DNA from: Rosistilla ulvae
GTDB lineage: Bacteria > Planctomycetota > Planctomycetia > Pirellulales > Pirellulaceae
Direction of reading: 5' to 3'
NCBI RefSeq assembly: GCF_007741475.1
Contig: NZ_CP036261.1
Span: forward strand, 5,767,798-5,831,797
DNA: 64,000 nt
Part shown: positions 16,781-25,008 of the stretch, in pieces
Layout of the letters: every line of letters starts with the position of its first letter
How positions within the stretch are numbered: position 1 is the first letter of the stretch
Position numbers and translations under genes: made by a program
Notes under the pieces: model-generated
What the model was told of the DNA's origin: nothing
Database searches by the model: none
The model's input: the letters and a program-made list of their open reading frames with translations, nothing else

Positions 16781-18871
16781 TTAGAAGCTGAAGTTGGCAG
16801 CGTCTTCGGCGGGGGCAGCGTGGTAGCCGTGAGGCTCCATGCTGGCGCCGGCGCGGCCTTGGCTGAGGCTGCGGATCGCCGACGAGTACCCAAACAGTTC
16901 CTTCAGCGGCGCGTGGGCGATGATCGTGGTCATCATCCCTCGCGATTCGGTCTTGGCGATGATCGCGCGACGTTGTTGCAAATCGCCAACGATGTCGCCC
17001 ATGTAGTCGTCGGGGGTGGTGATCTCCAATCGCATCAACGGCTCCAACAGCACCGGACCGGCCTGCTTCAGCCCCTGCTCAAAGGCATCGCTCGCGGCGA
17101 TGCGGAAGGCGACGTCGTCGCTTCCCTCCTCCGCAGCTTCCGCTCCCAAGACGCGAACTCGCAAGCCGCTCAACGGGAAGCCGGCGATATGCCCGCCCCC
17201 TTCCAGACGGTTCTTCAGTTCGTCGATCACGATCGGGCGGAACTGATCGGGCAACCCGCCATCGGGCGGACAATTGTCCAACACGATCGCGGTCGCCGAG
17301 GGATCTTCCAGCGGTTCGATGCTGATCTTCACCCGAGCAAACATCTGCGTCGCACCCAGCTGACGATTGCAAACGCCGACCACTTCGGCTTTGCCGCCAA
17401 TCGTCTCGCGATAGTTGACGCGCGGCTTATAAAACTTGACCTTCAATCCAAAGTCGCGGGTCAAGCGATGCTGAATCACTTCCAGGTGCAGCTCGCCCAT
17501 TCCGCTGATCAACGTCTGCCCCGTCTCTTCATTTTCCTTGGCGTCGAAGGTTGGATCCTGACGTTTGAACATCTCCAACGTCTCGCTCAACTTCTTCTTT
17601 TCCGCAGTGTTCTCCGGCTCGATCGCCATCGAAATCACGGTGTCGGCAAACGTGATGCTCGGCAATTCGATGATCTCACGCGTGTCGCAGATCGTGTCGC
17701 CGGTGATCGCAAATCGAGGCCCGATCACGCAGACGATGTCGCCGGCGCCGACCGATTCGATCTGCCCATCGCGTTCCTTTTTCGAAGCGTGCAGCTGCCA
17801 CAACTGGGCGACGTTTTCTTTCTTATCGCGGTTGGGAACGTAGCCGCGGGAGTTCTGTTTGAGCGACCCACTGTACAGGCGGATCCAGTAGTTATCGCCC
17901 GTCTTGGCCGGCAGAATCTTGAACACCAGACCACACATTGGCTCGGACAGATCGGGCTTTCGAGAAATGATCACGTCCGGCTTCTTGGGATCGATGCCGG
18001 TGACCGGCGGACGATCCAAGGGGCTCGGCAAGAAGTGCCCCACAGCATCCAAGACTGGTTGAACACCGATCCCATGCAGCGCCGAACCGCACATCACGGG
18101 CTGGATCTCGCCACGGATACACGATTCCCGGATCGCCGCCCGGATCATGTCGGGCGTGATCTCCTGCTCGTTCATCGCGCGCTCCATCAGGTCGTTGCTG
18201 AAGCCATACAACGTCTCGAGCAGTTGTTCACGATAGACCTCGACATCGTCGACCATCTCCTCGGGAACATCTTGGATCTGAACCTGCTTGCCTTCGGATT
18301 GTGGATCAAATTGCAGGAACTTACGTTCGATCAGATCGATCGTGCCGCGGAATGGATTACTGGTGTGCGCCGGCCCGATTCCAACGGGGATCTGAATTGC
18401 GACCGGTGTGGCATCCAGACGCGGACCGATGTCATCGAGAACCGCGTAAAAATCCGCCCCCTCGCGATCGAGCTTGTTGATAAAGACGATCCGCGGCACG
18501 CCGTATTTGTTCGCCTGACGCCATACGGTTTCGCTTTGCGCCTCGACCCCTTCGCGAGCACTGAAGACAACCACCGCACCATCGAGGACTCGCAAGCAGC
18601 GTTCGACTTCGGCCGTGAAGTCGACGTGGCCGGGAGTATCCAACAGGTTGATGTCGTAATCGCCCCACTTCAGTTTGACGCAGGCGGAGTAGATCGTAAT
18701 CCCACGCTCCTGCTCTTCCGCATCGTCATCGGTATCGGTGGTCCCCGAATCGACACGCCCCACTCGGTGCTTCATCCCGCTGACGTACAGCATCCGCTCG
18801 GTCACGGTCGTCTTGCCAGCATCGATGTGAGCGATGATGCCGATGTTGCGAATTTGTGTCAGCTTTGCCAT
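16781..18871 (-). CDS. fusA: Elongation factor G
   Basis: 696-residue translational GTPase that drives ribosomal translocation. Start 18871 gives MAKLTQIRNIGIIAHIDAGK; the frame upstream runs through the terminator hairpin and is rejected. Visible: P-loop AHIDAGKTT (14-22), RGITI, DTPGHVDF and NKLD GTPase motifs, then the EF-G II-V domains. The C-terminal block YSSAIRSLSQGRAGASMEPHGY differs from the classical YSTDLRSMTQGR...MEFSHY, and together with the str location suggests the spdEFG type described for spirochaetes, planctomycetes and delta-proteobacteria; this subtype call is inference. It is third in the rpsL-rpsG-fusA order. No tuf follows; repeats do. Confidence 0.93.
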   Translation of the reverse strand: MAKLTQIRNIGIIAHIDAGKTTVTERMLYVSGMKHRVGRVDSGTTDTDDDAEEQERGITIYSACVKLKWGDYDINLLDTPGHVDFTAEVERCLRVLDGAVVVFSAREGVEAQSETVWRQANKYGVPRIVFINKLDREGADFYAVLDDIGPRLDATPVAIQIPVGIGPAHTSNPFRGTIDLIERKFLQFDPQSEGKQVQIQDVPEEMVDDVEVYREQLLETLYGFSNDLMERAMNEQEITPDMIRAAIRESCIRGEIQPVMCGSALHGIGVQPVLDAVGHFLPSPLDRPPVTGIDPKKPDVIISRKPDLSEPMCGLVFKILPAKTGDNYWIRLYSGSLKQNSRGYVPNRDKKENVAQLWQLHASKKERDGQIESVGAGDIVCVIGPRFAITGDTICDTREIIELPSITFADTVISMAIEPENTAEKKKLSETLEMFKRQDPTFDAKENEETGQTLISGMGELHLEVIQHRLTRDFGLKVKFYKPRVNYRETIGGKAEVVGVCNRQLGATQMFARVKISIEPLEDPSATAIVLDNCPPDGGLPDQFRPIVIDELKNRLEGGGHIAGFPLSGLRVRVLGAEAAEEGSDDVAFRIAASDAFEQGLKQAGPVLLEPLMRLEITTPDDYMGDIVGDLQQRRAIIAKTESRGMMTTIIAHAPLKELFGYSSAIRSLSQGRAGASMEPHGYHAAPAEDAANFSF

Positions 18872-18920
18872 GACGTGATCTGATCGGGTTGTTGGAAAGG
18901 GGGGGGTGTGCGTCACACGA

Positions 18921-18956
18921 AAAAAGCCGCAGACCAACGAAGGCGTGCGGCTTTGT
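18921..18956 (-). terminator. Terminator-like hairpin between rpsG and fusA
   Basis: On the minus strand AAAGCCGCA (18954-18946) pairs with TGCGGCTTT (18931-18923) around a 14-base loop, followed by further U residues (TTTTTTCG). This is a proper intrinsic-terminator shape inside the str operon, so fusA is either read by partial read-through or has its own promoter in the roughly 50 bases before its start. Confidence 0.65.
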
Positions 18957-18979
18957 AGATGAGTTTTGCTGTAGCGAGA

Positions 18980-19450
18980 CTACCAAGCAAAGTGAGCGAA
19001 CGCCTTATTGGCGTCGGCCATACGGTGCGTGTTTTCACGCTTGGTGTAGGCGGTACCCTCTTTGTTGTACGCTGCCAAGAATTCGTCGGCCAACTTCATG
19101 TGAGTCGGACGCCCCTTCTTGTCGCGAATCGCGCCCAAGATCCAACGGAACGCCAACGCTTGCTGACGCGAACGATTGACCTGCATTGGAACCTGATACG
19201 AAGCACCACCAACCCGCTTGCTGCGGACTTCGATGTGTGGCTTGACGTTTTCGATCGCTTGTTCGAAGACCTCAAATGGTTCCAGATCAGCCTTCCGCCG
19301 CTTGATTTCCTCAAGCGCGTTGTAGAACACATTCAAAGCAATCGTCTTCTTGCCATCAACCATCAGATTGTTGACAAACTTGCTGACAAGCACCGAGTTG
19401 AACCGGGGGTCAGGCTTTAACTGCGAACGGCTGGCGGTAATACGTCCCAT
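18980..19450 (-). CDS. rpsG: 30S ribosomal protein S7
   Basis: 156 residues, the usual length. It binds the 3' domain of 16S rRNA and organises the head of the small subunit. Recognisable S7 sequence: [55 protein letters not shown] and the C-terminal [27 protein letters not shown] lies immediately before the start as a strong ribosome binding site (GAGACCTCC on the minus strand). It is second in the str operon, 108 bases after rpsL, and a hairpin follows its stop. Confidence 0.97.
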   Translation of the reverse strand: MGRITASRSQLKPDPRFNSVLVSKFVNNLMVDGKKTIALNVFYNALEEIKRRKADLEPFEVFEQAIENVKPHIEVRSKRVGGASYQVPMQVNRSRQQALAFRWILGAIRDKKGRPTHMKLADEFLAAYNKEGTAYTKRENTHRMADANKAFAHFAW

Positions 19451-19558
19451 GGAGGTCTCTAAACTGAATTCGGTGAACTGCGGTAAAAAATATAGTACAA
19501 ACGACTCGCCGCCCGAACGATCCGACTGGCATCGGGCAACGGGTTCGTCTTTGCAAAA

Positions 19559-19927
19559 CTAGCTCTTCTTCGCACCGTAACGGCTGCGAGCTTGCTTTCG
19601 TCCGTCGACACCCAAAGTATCGCGAGCACCGCGAACGACTTGGTAACGAACACCCGGCAAATCGCGTACACGACCGCCGCGAACCAGCACGATCGAGTGC
19701 TCTTGCAGGTTGTGACCTTCGCCCGGAATGTAAACAGTGACTTCTTTGCCATTGCTCAAGCGAACACGAGTGATCTTGCGAAGAGCCGAGTTTGGCTTCT
19801 TTGGCGTCATCGTACGCACTTGCAAGCAAACACCCTGGCGTTGTGGACATTTTTCCAAAACGGGAGCCTTGCTGACTTTCTTGGCCAGCTTGCGACGCTT
19901 TCGTACTAATTGGTTGATCGTTGGCAT
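19559..19927 (-). CDS. rpsL: 30S ribosomal protein S12
   Basis: 122-residue decoding-centre protein. The classic core is visible: [11 protein letters not shown] (41-51), [10 protein letters not shown] and [13 protein letters not shown]. The lysines after TP and the RDLP loop are those of streptomycin-sensitive S12; no resistance substitution is seen. First gene of the str operon, reading left into rpsG. Confidence 0.97.
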   Translation of the reverse strand: MPTINQLVRKRRKLAKKVSKAPVLEKCPQRQGVCLQVRTMTPKKPNSALRKITRVRLSNGKEVTVYIPGEGHNLQEHSIVLVRGGRVRDLPGVRYQVVRGARDTLGVDGRKQARSRYGAKKS

Positions 19928-19989
19928 TCGTTATATTTCCGCGAGCCGAGCGCAATAGCAATGAGTTAAATGGTTGGTTTTGATCGCTA

Positions 19990-20017
19990 AGTATCCATCT
20001 TCGGGTCGGTTCGTCAA
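19990..20017 (-). promoter_or_regulatory. Possible rpsL promoter
   Basis: On the minus strand TTGACG (20017-20012), a 16-base spacer and GATACT (19995-19990), about 63 bases before the rpsL start. Five of six and four of six consensus matches. Plausible as the str operon promoter but weak, since planctomycete promoters are poorly known. Confidence 0.35.
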
Positions 20018-20451
20018 GGGCTTTCGATGGCAAATCACTGTCGAAATCGATGATTCCGATGCGATTTCCTCGTCGCACGCCCCCGCTGCCACGTCGCCGC
20101 GAACCGTCAGCGGGCTAGTTTACCGCTCTCAGCGGCTCGAGGCCTGAGAGCGTCGCTCGCAAAAAAACTCCACAAACTGGAGTCCTTTTTTCGGCGAGCA
20201 AGCCGAAATCGGTGACTCTCGCGACCGGAATTGTCGATGCGATCGTGCGTGTTGCGCCACGCAAATCTGCAATCCGCCGGCCACTGGCAGAAAGCAACGG
20301 TTTTCCGTTTTATCGAGCCAGCCAGTGCGTTAGGCTTAAACTATATCGTCGGTTGGTCGTGGGAGCCTTAACGATAAGGAGCCGATCGCCAGTTTCGAAG
20401 CGCGCGGAGACGGATTTGCCGTTCGCGCGGTTTTGCCACCAGGAGTACGCC
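20018..20451. other. Divergent spacer with two hairpins
   Basis: Between divergent rpsL and the HEAT gene. It holds a 9-base-arm hairpin (20124-20132/20144-20152, CGCTCTCAG arms) and, 9 bases on, a terminator-shaped hairpin with A- and T-runs on its two sides. Neither flanking gene would end here, so a small RNA or a leader of the HEAT gene is possible. No credible protein gene. Confidence 0.5.
20161..20191. terminator. Bidirectional terminator-like hairpin
   Basis: A7, then ACTCCA (20167-20172), loop CAAAC, TGGAGT (20178-20183), CC and T6. The A-run and T-run make it functional in either direction. It lies in a divergent spacer, so what it terminates is not obvious. Confidence 0.6.
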
Positions 20452-21651
20452 ATGCGTCGATGGGTCATCCTATTAATGGTTGCCGCAACCGCCAATGCTT
20501 GCCATGCCGAGGTCGTCTATCTTCGCGGTGGCGGCAGCGTATCGGGGAGCGTCAAACCGCTGGCGATGGGAAAACAGAAGCTGATCCTCGTCGATATCGG
20601 CAACGGGATCCAAATTTCGCTGACGCAAGGCGAAGTCGCACGGGTCGACAAAGAAGATGATCTGATCAAACAGTACCAGACCCGCCGAATCGACGCGGCC
20701 GATCAAGCCGAGGCCCACTGGGAATTGGCCCGTTGGTGCAAAGCCAATCTTCTGCTGCCCCAATACGATCGCCAGGTTCGACATGTGATTCGTTTGGATC
20801 CTCAACACGCAACCGCCCGCGCCTCCTTGGGCTACACGTCGTTTAACGGCAAGTGGATTCTGATCGACGAACTGCAACGTTCGCGAGGTTTGGTTTACCA
20901 CCAAGGCAAATGGAAGGTGCCCGCCGATGTGGCGATGCTCGAGGCCGATGGCGAACTAGAGATCCAACAGAAGCAATGGATTCAAACCATCAAACGACTG
21001 CGGAGCCGCGTCCTGAAAGGCGGAAAGTCGGGAGATGAATCGCTGGCGGAGCTGACCGCAATCGATGACCCCATCGCGTCGGCAGCGATCGGCAAACTGT
21101 TGGTCCAACGCGAGGATCCCGACCAAGTTCGGATGCTGTGGGTCCAACTGCTATCCAAATGGGAAACAGCCGAAGCGGCCGACGCCCTGATCATGGCCAG
21201 CCTGTTCGATCCTGAACCGGCGATCCGCGAAGCCTGCATGGATCGATTGGAACAATTCGCCAAACCGCGGGCCGTCAACACTTACATCGCGATGCTCCGC
21301 GACAACGACAACAAGAAGGTCCGCATCGCCGCCAATGCCTTGATGGCGATGAAAGACCCGCGATCGATCCTCCCCCTGACCGACGCCTTGGTGACGACGC
21401 ATAAATCAAAAACCGGCGGCGGGCCGAGCATGAGTTCCAGCTTCGACCGCAATGGTGGCGGCGGAGGCGGTTTTTCGTTTGGCGGCGGGAAAGAGAAGAT
21501 AATCGAACAGAAGGTTCGCAACCCGCCGGTGCTGTCGGCGCTGATGACGCTCGCCCCCGACGCCGATTACCAATACGACGCAGAGCGTTGGCGTCAGCAC
21601 TTTTCGCGGCATATGGCCGAGGTCTCGTACGACCTCCGCCGCGATCCCTAA
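20452..21651 (+). CDS. Exported HEAT-repeat protein
   Basis: 399 residues. ATG at 20452 is chosen because AGGAG lies seven bases upstream and the product starts with a signal peptide (MRRWVILLMVAATANACHA); the frame extends back to 20212 without merit. The N-terminal VVYLRGGGSVSGSVKPL and a beta-rich segment to about residue 60 are followed by a helical, TPR-like part (EAHWELARWCKANLLLPQYDRQ...) and HEAT-type helices at about 200-310 (KPRAVNTYIAMLRDNDNKKV...ANALMAMKDPRSILPL). A Gly-rich loop (FDRNGGGGGGFSFGGG) sits near residues 325-345. Likely a periplasmic scaffold; exact role unknown. Confidence 0.8.
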   Translation: MRRWVILLMVAATANACHAEVVYLRGGGSVSGSVKPLAMGKQKLILVDIGNGIQISLTQGEVARVDKEDDLIKQYQTRRIDAADQAEAHWELARWCKANLLLPQYDRQVRHVIRLDPQHATARASLGYTSFNGKWILIDELQRSRGLVYHQGKWKVPADVAMLEADGELEIQQKQWIQTIKRLRSRVLKGGKSGDESLAELTAIDDPIASAAIGKLLVQREDPDQVRMLWVQLLSKWETAEAADALIMASLFDPEPAIREACMDRLEQFAKPRAVNTYIAMLRDNDNKKVRIAANALMAMKDPRSILPLTDALVTTHKSKTGGGPSMSSSFDRNGGGGGGFSFGGGKEKIIEQKVRNPPVLSALMTLAPDADYQYDAERWRQHFSRHMAEVSYDLRRDP

Positions 21652-21672
21652 GCAGGTCGTATTGTATTTTTT

Positions 21673-21739
21673 CGTTTAACCGCGTGCCCATCGGGCCGCG
21701 CGGCCTGAAAAACGCGGGGCGATGCCCACGCGGTTAAAC
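21673..21739. repeat. Short palindromic element, copy 3
   Basis: 67 bases from CGTTTAACCGCGTGCCCATC to CGCGGTTAAAC, with a middle reading GGGCCGCG...CGCGGGGC. It abuts a shortened compound repeat. The flanking gap (21652-21895) holds no gene. Confidence 0.7.
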
Positions 21740-21740
21740 T

Positions 21741-21818
21741 CAATACCGTTCAACGAAGGCGCGTCGGACCGTCACAAGAATTAGCGGCGGGATGTAGTGG
21801 ACGGTATTGCGGTTAAAC
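21741..21818. repeat. Compound palindromic repeat, copy 3, internally deleted
   Basis: It starts CAATACCGTTCAACGAAG and ends GGTATTGCGGTTAAAC like the others but retains only one inner arm (TTAGCGGCGGGATGTAGTGG) fused directly to the end. About half of the full unit is missing. Same orientation as copy 1 judging by the retained TTAGCGGCGG...TGTAGTGGAC segment. Confidence 0.7.
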
Positions 21819-21895
21819 TAGAAAATTCCCTGCTTGCTGCTTAGCTCCTAAAGATCCGACGAAGCCAAACCTGCTTCGCGCCGTTGCGACTGGGA

Positions 21896-22789
21896 CTAGG
21901 GAGTCTCTTGCTTCCAGTCGCGCCACAGCCAACGGAGCGATTCGGGCAGGATCGCTCCGCCATGTTTTCCGTTGTGTCCGCCGGTGCCGTATTCAAATTT
22001 GTAGTCGTAGTTTTTGTAGGCCAGCGATTTCGCCATCTCCTGATTCGCCAGCGGCCAGTTGCCGTGATCGTTATCGAGATCGCCCGAACCATCTTGCAGG
22101 AAGACACGAATCGGTTTCACGGGCGTCTTGCGAATCAACGCTTCACAGTTGTGACCGCCGCGAATGTTGACAAAGCTGCCGACGTGGCTCAGCACCTTGC
22201 CAAACGCATCGGGCCGCTCCCACGCCGCGGTGAAGGCGCAGATCCCGCCGGAGCTGATCCCGCCGATCGCTCGCAGTTTAGGGTTGTCGGTGATTTTGTA
22301 TTGCTTGCCCACTTCCGGCAGGATCTCTTCCAACAGCAGCCGCGAATAATCGGCCGACAGCGTGTCGTATTCAAAGCTGCGATTCGAAGGAGTTGGTTTC
22401 CAACCACGCTTCTCGGGCAGTTCCTTCTTCGTCCCCGGATCGATCATCACGGCGATCGTGATCGGCATCGATCCGTCGTGGATCAAGTTGTCGAAAACCG
22501 TCGGCACTCGGAAATCGCCCTTCAATGATTCGTAGGCGTGACCGTCTTGAAAGACCATCAACGCCGCCGGCTGGCTGCCGTCGTATTGCGCCGGCACGTA
22601 AACGCTGTAGCGACGCTTCGTCCCTTCAAAAACCTTGCTCTTATCCCAGACGTGTTGAGTTACCTTGCCCTGCGGTACGCCCTCGCGAGGCTTCGAATCG
22701 GGGCCGTGCTTGTATTGCGAATCGTCGCCGCGGGCGGCCCCCACAATGCAAAGGCTGAACAACAGGAGAGCAAAGCTGCGGTACTTCAT
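21896..22789 (-). CDS. Exported esterase (Fes/CE1-like)
   Basis: 297-residue alpha/beta-hydrolase esterase of the enterochelin-esterase/feruloyl-esterase type. Start 22789 gives a signal peptide (MKYRSFALLLFSLCIVGAARG). Features: YSVYVPAQYDG, LMVFQDGHAY, ITIAVMIDPGT, then GISSGG (177-182) with nucleophile Ser179, and a late GTGGHNGKHGG that supplies a His. These match enzymes cutting siderophore or hydroxycinnamate esters, but substrate cannot be fixed. It is 93 bases downstream of the thioredoxin-like lipoprotein on the same strand, so co-transcription is possible. Confidence 0.85.
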   Translation of the reverse strand: MKYRSFALLLFSLCIVGAARGDDSQYKHGPDSKPREGVPQGKVTQHVWDKSKVFEGTKRRYSVYVPAQYDGSQPAALMVFQDGHAYESLKGDFRVPTVFDNLIHDGSMPITIAVMIDPGTKKELPEKRGWKPTPSNRSFEYDTLSADYSRLLLEEILPEVGKQYKITDNPKLRAIGGISSGGICAFTAAWERPDAFGKVLSHVGSFVNIRGGHNCEALIRKTPVKPIRVFLQDGSGDLDNDHGNWPLANQEMAKSLAYKNYDYKFEYGTGGHNGKHGGAILPESLRWLWRDWKQETP

Positions 22790-22882
22790 GATGGTGAAAC
22801 CTGTACAAGGGAGATCGGGAATGGGCCGACGCAAATCGGCCCCGCGAATCGAAACGCCCGGTGGGCGGATGGCAAATTATAG

Positions 22883-23503
22883 CTACTCCGATGCCAACAT
22901 TTGCTCGACAAATGGGCGAACATCTTTGGCATACGTGAACCCGGCGTCGTCCCCCGCGTCGACAAACCGCTTCGTCAGCGTCCCATCGGCAGCGTAGATA
23001 AAGACCGCCGGGATCGAATCGAGTTCCAGCGTTTCGTAGATATCGCTGTCAGCTGTCGTCGACAGGAAATTTGTCGTCGTCGCCTTCTGCGATTTCAAAA
23101 ACGCAGCGACCGCGTCGCTATAGGTTTCCGGCGGCTTCGATTTGATCCCGATGTAATCGATGCAGACCGAGATGCAGCGAATCTTCTCGCCATGTGCATC
23201 GTGCAGTTCGACCAAACCGTGGAACTCCTGCATGCAGGGCGCACAGGCGGTGCTCCAGATGTCGACCACGACCGGCTTGCCCGCCGCAGCGATCTCTTTT
23301 TCGATCGCCGGCCAATCGGCAAGCGTCAACTCGACGGCAGCTTCGCCAGCCGCAGCCGCTTCATCGCCGGCGGCTTGCGACGCCTGGTCCTGCGAAGTCG
23401 CCGCGGAATCGGTCCCATCCGACTTTCCCGCGATCTTCGAATCGCATCCCGACAGGATCAAGAGACTACAGCTAACAGCACACAACAACATTCGCAAATT
23501 CAT
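22883..23503 (-). CDS. Thioredoxin-like lipoprotein (TlpA type)
   Basis: 206-residue envelope thiol oxidoreductase. Start 23503 gives a lipoprotein leader MNLRMLLCAVSCSLLILSGC (lipid Cys20); the frame is open upstream to 23638 but that part has no leader features. An Ala/Gln-rich linker (25-58) leads to a thioredoxin fold with active site CAPC (87-90) in DIWSTACAPC, a cis-Pro region SIPAVFIY and a C-terminal helix. TlpA/ResA-like proteins reduce disulfides, often in cytochrome maturation. It faces away from the sulfur module that begins 270 bases to the right. Confidence 0.88.
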   Translation of the reverse strand: MNLRMLLCAVSCSLLILSGCDSKIAGKSDGTDSAATSQDQASQAAGDEAAAAGEAAVELTLADWPAIEKEIAAAGKPVVVDIWSTACAPCMQEFHGLVELHDAHGEKIRCISVCIDYIGIKSKPPETYSDAVAAFLKSQKATTTNFLSTTADSDIYETLELDSIPAVFIYAADGTLTKRFVDAGDDAGFTYAKDVRPFVEQMLASE

Positions 23504-23717
23504 CGATCGATAGTTCCTGAAGGAGGGGCCAAACGGAAGGCGTGAACTCTGCAGGTGGCGTCCGTCACCACCCGCTAGAGGTTCATCGATTGTCATCCTT
23601 TCCGCATCCGGCTGCAACAACGCAGAGCGGCAAGCCAACCGGCCTCTCCATCCTCGTGAGCCTTGCCCAGCGGCTCAAGCCCCGCGACTGCAAACGAATA
23701 ATCACCAGAATGATTCA

Positions 23718-23747
23718 TTGACATGTCGCAACATTACGACATATATT
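23718..23747 (+). promoter_or_regulatory. Sigma70-like promoter with operator for arsR-type gene
   Basis: Perfect -35 TTGACA (23718-23723), 18-base spacer and -10 TATATT (23742-23747), 25 bases before the regulator's start codon. The spacer itself is the inverted TGTCG...CGACA (23724-23741), so a repressor bound there would block polymerase. A related sequence precedes the next gene. This strongly suggests autoregulation. Confidence 0.65.
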
Positions 23748-23771
23748 AGTAGTAGCCACCGAGGAGATGAA

Positions 23772-24089
<318 letters not shown>

Positions 24090-24137
24090 CCAACGGAAGA
24101 AACGAGAATCGATACACGTCTCTTATTTAGCTAAAAA

Positions 24138-24155
24138 CATCGTCAACTTGCGACA
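24138..24155 (-). promoter_or_regulatory. Putative operator upstream of rhodanese gene
   Basis: On the minus strand TGTCGCAAGTTGACGATG. It matches the palindrome in the regulator's own promoter (TGTCGCAACATTACGACA) at 13 of 18 positions, including TGTCGCAA and ACGA. It lies 45 bases before the rhodanese start. Likely the second binding site of the ArsR protein. Confidence 0.45.
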
Positions 24156-24199
24156 TCACGAACAATAGTCCAACTGTCCACCTCTCGGGAGATCTTGAA

Positions 24200-24748
24200 A
24201 TGAAATCGATCGAAGTCACTCAACTGTCCGAACTGCAAAAGAACGGCGACGTCGAATTGATCGACGTCCGGATGCCCAGCGAATTCCGCAGCGTGCACGC
24301 GGCGGGAGCTCGCAACGTGCCACTGGATTCATTGGATCCGCGCTCGGTTTTCGCCGACCGCAACGGATCAATAGACCAGCCGCTGTATGTGATCTGCCAA
24401 GGAGGCAATCGTTCGACGAAAGCCTGCCAGAAGTTCGTCGACGCCGGTTTCGAAAACATCGTCAATGTCGAAGGAGGCACCACGGCTTGGGACAAGGCGG
24501 GACTGCCCGTCGTCCGCGGCAAGCAGACGATGCCGTTGATGCAGCAGGTGCAACTGACCGCCGGTTCGCTGGTGCTTCTCGGGGCTGTGCTTGGCTACTT
24601 TGTGCATCCTTACTTCATCGGGCTTTCCGCCTTCGTCGGCGCCGGGCTGATGTTCGCCGGCGCGACAGGCACCTGTGGCATGGCGTCGATGCTCGGCAAG
24701 ATGCCTTGGAATCAGTGCGCCGGTGGTGGTGGATCGTGTTCGGTATGA
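24200..24748 (+). CDS. Membrane rhodanese (YgaP-like)
   Basis: 182 residues. The N-terminal rhodanese domain (1-110) has the catalytic loop CQGGNRS with Cys66, which carries sulfane sulfur. It is followed by two membrane helices (about 115-133 and 137-155) of the DUF2892 type ending in GATGTCGMASMLGKMPWNQC. This domain order is that of E. coli YgaP, an inner-membrane sulfurtransferase. GGGAGATC precedes the start. The extra Cys-rich tail (CGMA...NQCAGGGGSC) is notable. It sits 110 bases after the regulator with a putative shared operator between them. Confidence 0.9.
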   Translation: MKSIEVTQLSELQKNGDVELIDVRMPSEFRSVHAAGARNVPLDSLDPRSVFADRNGSIDQPLYVICQGGNRSTKACQKFVDAGFENIVNVEGGTTAWDKAGLPVVRGKQTMPLMQQVQLTAGSLVLLGAVLGYFVHPYFIGLSAFVGAGLMFAGATGTCGMASMLGKMPWNQCAGGGGSCSV

Positions 24749-24777
24749 TCATCGGCGCCCTGCGAGTGGTTTAAATG

Positions 24778-24921
24778 CAATACCGTTCAACGAAGCGTAG
24801 TGGACGAGGCTACGAGTCCATTTGCATGCATCAGACCAAATCGCTGGGACTCGTAACCTCGTCCGCTACATCCCGCCGCTAATTCTTGCGACGGTCCGAG
24901 GCTCCTTCGTTGAACGGTTTG
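24778..24921 (+). repeat. Compound palindromic repeat, copy 4
   Basis: The most complete copy: CAATACCGTTCAACGAAGCG, arm GTAGTGGACGAGGCTACGAG, middle TTTGCATGCATCAGACCAAATCG, arm CTCGTAACCTCGTCCGCTAC, then CCGCCGCTAATTCTTGCGAC and CCTTCGTTGAACGGTTTG. Outer GTTTAAAT sequences lie on both sides (24769-24776 and 24922-24929), forming a long overall palindrome. It separates the membrane rhodanese from the CoA-disulfide reductase. Confidence 0.82.
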
Positions 24922-25008
24922 GGTTTAAATGGATAGGCATCTGCTTTGGGCAGGTGCTTGAGGGTAGAGCATCGAATCGTTAAGGCTGTCGAAGCATTGG
25001 AGAAGTTG

